The translations under genes and the position numbers were made by a program. Shown piece after piece: positions 55,790 through 64,000 of a DNA stretch of 64,000 nt. The number at the start of each line of letters is the position of its first letter. The first letter of the stretch is position 1. Below the pieces are notes generated by a model. The model searched no databases, was not told the DNA's origin, and saw only the letters and a list, made by a program, of their open reading frames with translations. Where the stretch lies: assembly GCF_001949145.1 (NCBI RefSeq), contig NW_019091632.1:124001-188000 (forward strand), given 5' to 3'. The DNA is from Acanthaster planci (Eukaryota; Echinodermata; Asteroidea; Valvatida; Acanthasteridae).

Positions 55790-56880
55790 GTTTTTATTTG
55801 TCGTCACTCGTGACCAAAAGGCCAAATTTCAGGAGGCAATTACAAGATACAAAGCACTAATATAAAAGCAAATAAAATAAAAAATTTAAATAGAACATAA
55901 AATACACAAGAAATGTAAAATTAATCATTTAAAATGTTAATGAACCAAGAGATTGGACTTTTCTGAAAGCGAATGGTCCTGGCTGAAAATTGGGTAATGC
56001 AGCAACTGTTTCGCAAAGTCCAACCGTGACTTGCCAACCGTGTTAGCGGCAATAAGTGGGCCGTTCTAGAATTAGAGCAGAATTCCTGGGCACATTTTTT
56101 GCAATGCTCCACTCGTCTTTTATCTAATGTGTCCAGGTAGAGTACATTTAGAGCATTTGAATAGGAGGAATACTGATGGCCCAAATTAGTCCTACAAGCC
56201 CGTTTCTGTATCCTTTCAAGGTCTTCAGTCTGCTTATTAGATAAGCTTGAATGCTATATTACGTCTGCATATTGGACCATTGATCTTACATAACTGATGT
56301 AGGCAGCCAGAAGTTCCTCATGATCAAAACCAAATCGTTTCAAGGATCTCAGCATGAAGAGACGTTTGCTAGCTTGTTTAGTCATACATGGTTGACATTG
56401 GCTTCCTACTTGAAATCTTTTTGGAATCAGAGGCGGATAGTGAAGTTTATCAGAACCAATATACAATTTGTTATGAAAAGGGGCAGATTTACTGAAACAT
56501 AATTCAAGTACCTGGCATTTGGTTGGGTTCAGTTTCAGGTGATTACGAGTAGCCCACAATGAAAATTCATCTAAGTCATATTGTAATGCACTCATATCAT
56601 CAATATTCCCATTTTCAGCAAAGGTAAGGTCGTCAACATACTTCCAATATTCAGAGCGGGCACCACAAGCAGCATCATTTTTTATAATTTGAAAACCGAC
56701 TGGTCCCAGTTTAGTGCCTTGTGGAACACCGCCGTTCAGTGTAACAAAATCCGAAGTACTGTTGTTGAACCTTACACATTGCTGACGGTTACATAAAAAG
56801 TTACAAATCCAGGGGACAATACTTCAACTCACTCCAATGTCAATGATCTTGTTAATAAGCAGGGTATAAAACCGCAGCAT
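55790..56880 (-). pseudogene. non-LTR retrotransposon remnant: reverse transcriptase 3' part
   Basis: On the minus strand one frame from about 56880 to 55921 reads as the C-terminal half of a reverse transcriptase: GVPQGTKLGP near 56710-56740, then catalytic KYVDDL near 56640, then DEFSLWATRNHLKLNPTKC. The thumb-like tail ends RRVEHCKKCAQEFCSN and SRTAHLLP. The frame is broken by two stops, TGA near 56827 and TAG at 56254-56256. After the final TAA (55921-55923) an AT-rich 3' tail continues to about 55790 with CACGAGTGACGACAAATAAA. No endonuclease domain or 5' part is present, so the copy is truncated and dead. The motif order fits the CR1/jockey group of non-LTR elements; exact clade not determined. 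Confidence 0.85.
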
Positions 56881-57088
56881 AAAAATTTTACAAGGGGCAG
56901 CAGCTCAACAGCGCCCTCTCCTGGGCTGAAGTTTTGACTGAATGTCCCTTATATGAAACACTTCAATTAGCGACGGATTCTTACACATTAAAAATTTCTT
57001 CCTTTTGAGCGATTTCCAAATATCAGTTTTGTGAAATCCTTCTGGAGACCCATACACCTTTAGAAATTCCTTGTGGCGGCCTATTTAA

Positions 57089-57123
57089 CCTTGTGGAGAC
57101 CCAGGAGAACGGTCTCCACAAGG
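57089..57123. repeat. perfect 13-bp palindrome with 9-bp spacer
   Basis: CCTTGTGGAGACC, spacer CAGGAGAAC, GGTCTCCACAAGG. Related pieces occur nearby (CTTCTGGAGACC near 57040, TCTCCACAAGG near 57158) and at 60828-60862 (TTTCCACAGGG, TCTCCACAAG), suggesting a dispersed foldback repeat. Confidence 0.6.
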
Positions 57124-60100
57124 CACCATATTCCGAAACATGTGAACAAAGCCATGTCTCCACAAGGATACAGATTTCAGAATACCTGTACATGTACATG
57201 TACCGTACATGTAGGTGCTCATGAACAAGTGTAAACATGACATCACAGGTGCTGTCCTTGTGTGTAAAGCCAAGCATGGTGCATTGAACAGCAATTAAAC
57301 AAGCGCAGCATACATGTACCTATGGTATGTTTTCACACTCCGCGTGTCACTTGACTGATACATACATGTATCCAAGCTGTCTGTAAATGCTCTGCAGACT
57401 CCCCTCCCCGATGAGGGCACGGAGTGTGGCAAGGAGCTTTAAAGGTTGGTCCAAGGGAATGGCTACTTTACAGAAGCTACGTGTACAGTATCTAATACCA
57501 CTTTGCAAATTTTACAAATGTGCAGGGATCTGGTCAGTAGTAACACGCAAGTCAGATGACTTTTTAGCTGGTAACCTGTCCATTTTTGTGAACAATCATA
57601 TCTGTGCACAGCAATGTTCTGTGTTACATACCGGTATGCTGGCTCATGTACATGTAAGGTTTCAAAGATTTATAAAAGCAAATGTTATAACACATAACCC
57701 AGAAGGAAAAATTTGGAAATTGTTAACCGCTGTCAAATCAGTATTTAATTTCTTAGAATCCTTTCAACATGGCTTTCTCCCATCCAGTGCCTCAGTAAGT
57801 GATTTGCATAGCATTCTATGCCTGTCTTGGCTTGGAAATAAAACAAGACTTTTGGGTGGCCTTAAAAATTTGATTTAGGGGCTTATTTAAACCAGGATAT
57901 CCGGCTAGTCCAGGCTAATGTGCTTACGGCCTGTATGTTGCGCCGTAACTTCAATTAGATTGCACAGCTCTGCCCCCATCATGACAGCCCAACGCGTAGA
58001 GACTTGATAAAGGAGCAATATGAGAAGTGTCCAGAATGGAAGACATTGGTTAATGGCATTGACAGATGGGACATGGGGTGAAGAACTGGGGAAAGCGAAG
58101 AAGGATGTGCCTGATGATGGCTTAATGTTCTTGCTGTCGGCTTCAGTGAAGGTACCCATCTCGAGTACACATTCATTATTGGAGAATTCTAAACCGCGAA
58201 AACCTGTCCGTCTAGGGATTATTTCAGAGGCTTATGAGTTGAGAAGCTGTACTCACTTCTTATGGAACCACTTCGTTATCTTTTTTTTGCGGAAGGGCTT
58301 TGTGGTACCTGTATCTTCCAAATAGTGCTTTCTTGATGAATGAATCTAGAGCAGAATTTCCCCCAAATGCCCCCTGATACTTTGGAAGTACAGACCATGT
58401 ATTAGTGAAAAATTTTTTTTTAAAGTAAATAAAACAAAATCAGGTTCCTTAAATTGGCAGCCTAGTGACAAATCTTGGTACATGTACAGGACCATTGTCC
58501 ACTCTGAAAGCTTCTAGACCTGTATAAAAAAGCAGAAGCATTGTAGTGCTCTGCAAATGTTTGGGGAAAAGTCAGATAATTTTGTACAAGTGTTGCAGGA
58601 TATCCAGCTGTCTTGATCAGCCAGCGCTGGCAGCTTCCCCACACAGTATATAATATACAGATCCACTGAGATGCAGGTTCAACCTGGGGCTTAACTGTCA
58701 GACTTTTTAACCAGAAAACCTGGATGCTTGCATGGGAACACTATAAATCAGGCACTCGTCCAAAGCACAGCGCTGGAAAAATAATATGGACATTGCTTCG
58801 TAATGGTTGTTTGCAGGTTACAAAATGTCCATGTGCCTGTAGATGACACTCTCGGCGTCCGTCATCAAAGCGTGAAGATGAGACTCGGGGGGGGGGGGCG
58901 AGGAGAGGGAGGGGGAAGCACTCCCCTACCTGTGGGTGACTCATGCAGGGACATGTCCACAAGCACCACCGGTAGCTCATTCTAGCAACACAATGCCTCA
59001 TTTGGTCTTATACAGTTTCGTTCTCACTTTAATATTGAGGGTGCCGTTATATTATCTCGGCCAGTGCACTGATGATGGAGTGCGAAGCAATGCCATGTGG
59101 TGACTGTGCATACAGATGTTGGGGGGGGGGACTTCTGGGGTTGTAAGGGGCAGAGTTAGAAGAGGTTAGATCGACAGCTTTGTGCTGCTGAATGACATTT
59201 TTATGCACTGTGGTTTAATGACAGGTCATTTTTTTCCATTTTCGTGGAAGTACCATGTAATGTAAGCGAACTTTGCACCCACAGTTTATGCATGTGTGAG
59301 TCAACACATGGTCCTAACTCTGTGTCACATTTGGCAAGCAATGAATAAGGAAATACTTAGCGATGTCCATATATCCACACTCTGAGTGTCATGTCAGTCT
59401 CTGATGTTGCTGTAGAGGAGTCTATGCATTCACTGCAGTGCACACAATGTAGTGATTGAAGACAGTTTCTGCCCTTTATTTTATCTTAATTTTTTTAATT
59501 GGGTACTAAAAAGATTCTAAATGTTCTTCAGATTTGTAGAACCTGATTGCAGTTGACTGCCCCATTAATGTTAAGAACTTTGAATCGAATTCATGTGAAC
59601 TCCCTTGTCATTTTTTTGCTGACGTCTTTTCAGAACTTTCCCAAATTCCTCGATTTGTAGTAATTAGTACAAGGAGGATTGTGTATCCGTGGAAAGAAAT
59701 GTTTGTAATACATGTACTGTGTTCAACCTTCCTCAGCCCTGCATAATCCAATTAACCTTGTAGATTTTAATGGAACTTGTAAGATTAATTTAACATTCAT
59801 CGCAGCTGTCAGAATTCCTTTTAATCAGACATGCCAAGCAGCATATACAGTATAATGTATGTACAACTGCATACCTCGTATAAAATGACTGAACAGTACA
59901 ACTTTTGCAAGTCAAGAAATGTGCATAACACTCCAAGTTTTCCAGAGTTCATCAGTATGCTTAGTCTGTCCAAGGAAATTAATTAGGTAACTGCGTGTGC
60001 TTAAAACGAACTGTGGAAAAAATCTCCTCCAATTTACCCCAGAGTGACACAGTAGCCGGGTTCATGTACGCTCAACACGGCAACCCACATCCATCAATTG

Positions 60101-63100
60101 TTTCTAAAAAGTGCAAGTCATTTAATAACATCGGTGATCCATTCCATAACGGCACATCATTCTTACTCTGGTTTCATGGCTTCCATATTGTCTTTATCGT
60201 CCAGGATAATTGCAACGTCGTGTCCATTCCTTTTTTTTCTCTCTCTCCACCTGAGCCAGAAAGTGCAAGGACTTATCGAATGCTTCCAGGTTTGGAGTAC
60301 AAAGTGCAGCCTCCCTCAGACATGCATTGAACGTGCAATTTTTTTTCCTGCCAGCCTACCGGGACAGAATGCCAAGAAATTGCCTGAAATTCGAAGAAGG
60401 TTTTGCCCTGTGCGGGGCAATGAATTTATATCCCCCCCTCCCCCACACGTGAATATTTGGTGCACGTGCCTCGACAGAGATGGTTCAGTCCTTCAGACTG
60501 AATTAGAATTGAATTTGGAGAGCAAGATTACACAGGGAAGAGCTTGTCCAACATCAGGTTCACATTCTGTCAAGAATGGGGGGGGGGAAGAAATTGACAA
60601 GATTACATGTACTTGTAATTGTAGAACACCGGTGCATGCTGTGTTTGCTTACTGCTTAAGTCCATGCCCGTTGGTAAAGAGACTTGGACATTTTGAAAAC
60701 AACCCGTGAAAAATAGTGGTTTTAGTTTAGTGTACGCTCTGGAATTTGTATCACAATGCTTCTTTGTGCTGAAAAATGGTGCCTTCTGAGAACCAAGACA
60801 ATACAGTAGGTTGACAAGGTTTCCACAGGGAAATTCTACAGACGCAAAGGTCTCCACAAGAATTTCAGGAAATTGGTTTTGGGAAATAATTCAGAAAGGG
60901 AGGAAATTGTAATGTGTAATTATAGCACATGGAAGTATTTTATATAAGGAACATTTGGTTGAAATTTCAATCCAGGAAAGTACACTGTACATGCACATGT
61001 AGCTCTTGTTCATATGGGAGCCTTTTGAAAACAGCATTTCACACCCGAGTGAACAAAGCACAAGTTTAAGTACATGATTACGAATGGAGTTGGTATAGCT
61101 TGGCAATGAAAAACCAGAAAAGTTGGTGTTTTGGGGCTTTTTGAAATTGTGCATCATCTGCATGTATGGTACAGCGGAGATCATTACTGCTGGGTGGGTA
61201 ACAATGTCTTTTGTGAGGAAAGTTAAGGCTGCATTGTGGTAACCAAAATTTGTCCCTGTCATGCCTTTGGTCTCCACGTCTACCGCAAATGTTTCAATAT
61301 GAGTTTGATTTCCCCACAACCGTGGAATAAGTGTTATCTTTCCTTTGCCTGCGTGTATGGATTCTTGATTGTTCACATACACTAATTACATGTACGTGTA
61401 CACACTGAGCATGGATGTGCACAATTTTGACAGTTCAGTAATTACATGTACATCTGCTGGTGCTGGTACTTGACTGGGCCAGTCCACTTCACAGCATTAC
61501 ACTTTACAAAATGTATCCACACCGTTAGGTCGAGTTCATTCCCATACTTTTTCATTCTCTTTAATAACAGCGCAGTGCTGCAGTTCCTTTTTTTCCTCAC
61601 AGTGTTAGCATTTTGTGTATAACTGCATGTAAAATTGTACAGTGACTCCCAACGTATCACTGGCTTCGCTTTAATGATGAAATTATCCAAGCGCCACCTG
61701 ATTCTATTCCCCGCTGATTGAATTCTTGGTCTGTAGAAACAACTATTGAAATTGGACTGAACATTCAAGCTTTTTGATATGGTCCATTGTGCTCCTTTGG
61801 CCCCCCCCCCAGATCTTGTGATTTGAATTCAACGACTGACTGCTCAAATGCCACAAAGAGTGTAGAAGGGTGACGGCAGTTGGCGACAGCAAAATTGCAA
61901 TCTATGCATCATGGAGCGACAAGCTTTTAACCTTTGAATGATCCTTTTCAAAAGACAGTCCCCTTTCTTTTCTTTTTTTTTTCCAAGCATTTTTGAGATG
62001 TCTGGCGGGCTGTACATGTACGTGCCGACAAACATTCTTTCAGCCGCTCCAAAATTTGAGGTTGCCATGGTGCAGCTTGCAAAATTCATGTCTGTATGAA
62101 ATAGTAAAAATATTCCTTGGCATGCCCAGAGCCTCTGAAACCACACTTGTGTCCTGGTGCTGCGTGATACTGTCAACACTTGGCCGCCTGGTTTCATCAT
62201 CAGTCCTGGAACTAGGTGCGCTGTTTATTTAACCATACCTGAACCACTATAAACACATGTCTCATTAGATGTGTGGGGACCCCCCCCCATGGCTACAAAA
62301 ATATCAATTTGGTCCCGGGAAATTAAACCGGCAAACATCTTGCCACACAATTGGTACTAGCCTGGACCACGCTTGGGGAGTTTGTAGATTTTTTTGGGTG
62401 ATGAGTAGTTCTTGCATGCAGGAGGTACAGATGTAGTGTAGTAAGAGTTTGTAGCAAGTCAAGTTCACATTCAGGAATACTTGAAGTTACTCTCTTAGCA
62501 CCAGCTTACTACGACAAGCAATAACAACGTTGACAAATGGCAATATGCCATGCATACATGTACGGTACAACATCGGATGAGATGGAAACCGTTTCTGTAC
62601 GCAAATCGTAAACTGACTTTCCACAATTGCACCCAAAGGAAACTGGAAGGCATGACAGGGAACGACTCAACCATATGAGCCAGTCTGCCAGTCTCAGCAC
62701 AATATCTTTGAAAAAAAGGCTTGCTTTTGTTTCTAAACACAGCAGTTTCTTTGATATAGAAAAACCGCTGTGTTCAATGTGGTTAACTGCAGAATTTGCT
62801 AGTGTGTTCTGTCTGTGTTATAAATGGGCACTTGTGGGGAATGGTTTAGGAGGGCCACGTTAACCACATGTATAAAAGTCTTTCCACATTATTGACTCAC
62901 TGTCCAGTGTGCGTTTACCCAGCCTGGATTGAACTCTGCTTGGTTAGCAGGACTCCAACTGGAATATTTGAGAAAAAACCTTCCAAGTTTTAATTAATAA
63001 AGTACATTTTTTGCAACGTACCAATTTTTTTTTCAATGCAGCGCATTGTGTGTAGATGTAGACACATGCAAATATCTCCTTTGTAGACATAGCATACTGT

Positions 63101-64000
63101 ACATGCACCAACATTTCCAAGGTAATCAAATCGCAAAGTTGGCTAGGTTTGCCTGAGCCCTGGTTCCAGACAGTCTCCGAGACGAACACAGCCAGTAAAC
63201 AGTTTCTGCCCTTTTTTGGAGATTTGTATAAGTTTGTTCTTCCTAAGGATTTTCTGTACATCCCGCACAAACCCTGGAATTGTGTGCCTCCTTTGACTAG
63301 GCCCTACTGTACAATGCGTCTGTGTGCATGAGCCGTGTTTTTATTCCTCCTGGTATGGCGTCTCAAGTCCAGACAAAAGTTGACAGTTTAAACTGTTATT
63401 TTTTTCGTTTTCAGACAGATTTCAACAAATACTCTACGCTGTCTCCACCACCTCACATATTTTGCTCTTGTCGCACAGTGTGTGAGGTCTGTGCTGAATG
63501 TTTTCCCATAAACAGTCCCCTGCCAATCAAGAACCACTCTATGAGTGGATGTGCACGATAGAAGGCAACAGTACAAAGTGAAGAAAATCTTGAAAAGAAG
63601 CCAAATCTTAGGAATTGAAAACACATGCATGGCAGAGTGAGGTCTCCCTCCTCGCCATCCATTTTTTTTTCCCAGCCTGCGTAATTTTGTGCAACCATAG
63701 ATATTTATTGATCGCGCTTGTAAATGGACTACCCCTACCATTTCTCGTATTACCTTTAATAGCCGACAGCTGAAGACCCCGTGTTGGTTATTGCTGGACA
63801 CACAACAAAGAGAAAAAAAGGAAAAGGGTCCGCCGCAGTCTTTTTCGATGAAATTTGAGTAAATGTTTGAGTTCGCATTTGGATGCTATTGACAAGTGTG
63901 TTCTCCAGCCTCGCGGTCGTTCAGCCCGTCGCTGTCTGTGATGCTTTATCGTCTGACGCCTGTCATAATAGGTGAGGGCATCAAAGGCAAATGCAGAATG

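Larger units (their letters stand above)
50259..64000 (+). other. ENTREP intron 2 (beginning), at least 13.7 kb
   Basis: Donor GTGAGT at 50259; I could not find an exon matching the third helix of the ENTREP family, so the intron probably extends past the window. It contains a decayed reverse-transcriptase element (55790-56880), a perfect short palindrome (57089-57123), many TACATGTA palindromes and long G/C homopolymers (13 G near 58888). No other gene is seen. Confidence 0.65.

Noticed and set aside
55416-55865. 149-codon open frame on the + strand
   Set aside because: Its end is antisense to the 3' tail of the retrotransposon remnant and its composition is not protein-like.
58887-58918. 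G-rich tract as a G-quadruplex control element
   Set aside because: Many long G or C homopolymers occur in non-coding DNA here; this one has only a few separate G runs and no gene nearby.
1-64000. CRISPR array, operon, or prokaryotic defence system
   Set aside because: No regularly spaced direct repeats or bacterial-type gene clusters; the genes are spliced and animal in type.

Overview
The window is eukaryotic, intron-rich genomic DNA. Three multi-exon genes can be read from it. GT-AG introns, long AT-rich non-coding stretches, many short inverted-repeat elements and a decayed non-LTR retrotransposon all point to an animal. The gene families (a DCC-superfamily receptor, a FASTKD mitochondrial protein, an ENTREP/FAM189 tetraspan protein) and the abundance of TACATGTA-type palindromes fit a marine invertebrate deuterostome (amphioxus, echinoderm or hemichordate). 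I cannot settle the species from sequence alone.

Layout: (1) 1-10184, + strand: the 3' half of a type I membrane receptor gene. Seven coding exons encode the last one and a half fibronectin type III domains, one transmembrane helix and a cytoplasmic tail of about 370 residues. The 3' UTR follows, with a polyadenylation signal near 12.67 kb. (2) 12.7-17.95 kb: T-rich intergenic DNA between convergent genes. (3) 17952-26072, - strand: a complete eight-exon FASTKD-type gene whose splice phases join exactly into a 992-residue protein ending in a RAP domain. (4) 26.1-29.8 kb: divergent intergenic region with two inverted-repeat elements and simple repeats. (5) 29802 onward, + strand: the first two coding exons of an ENTREP (FAM189) gene. 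A 228-bp coding part and a 57-bp micro-exon are separated by a 20.2-kb intron. The second intron runs past the window end.

The three genes share no evident pathway: a surface receptor, a mitochondrial RNA-processing factor and an endosomal adaptor. They look like ordinary neighbours. Non-coding DNA carries at least four families of short non-autonomous DNA transposons. Three are of piggyBac type by TTAA flanks and CC-starting inverted termini, and one is of hAT type. There are also several long hairpins and a reverse-transcriptase pseudogene. The oddest structural observations are a TTAA-type element whose two halves lie end to end around FASTKD exons 5 and 6, and a sharp rise in TACATGTA palindromes across the ENTREP introns. 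I found no operon, CRISPR array, functional RNA gene or clearly new biological system.
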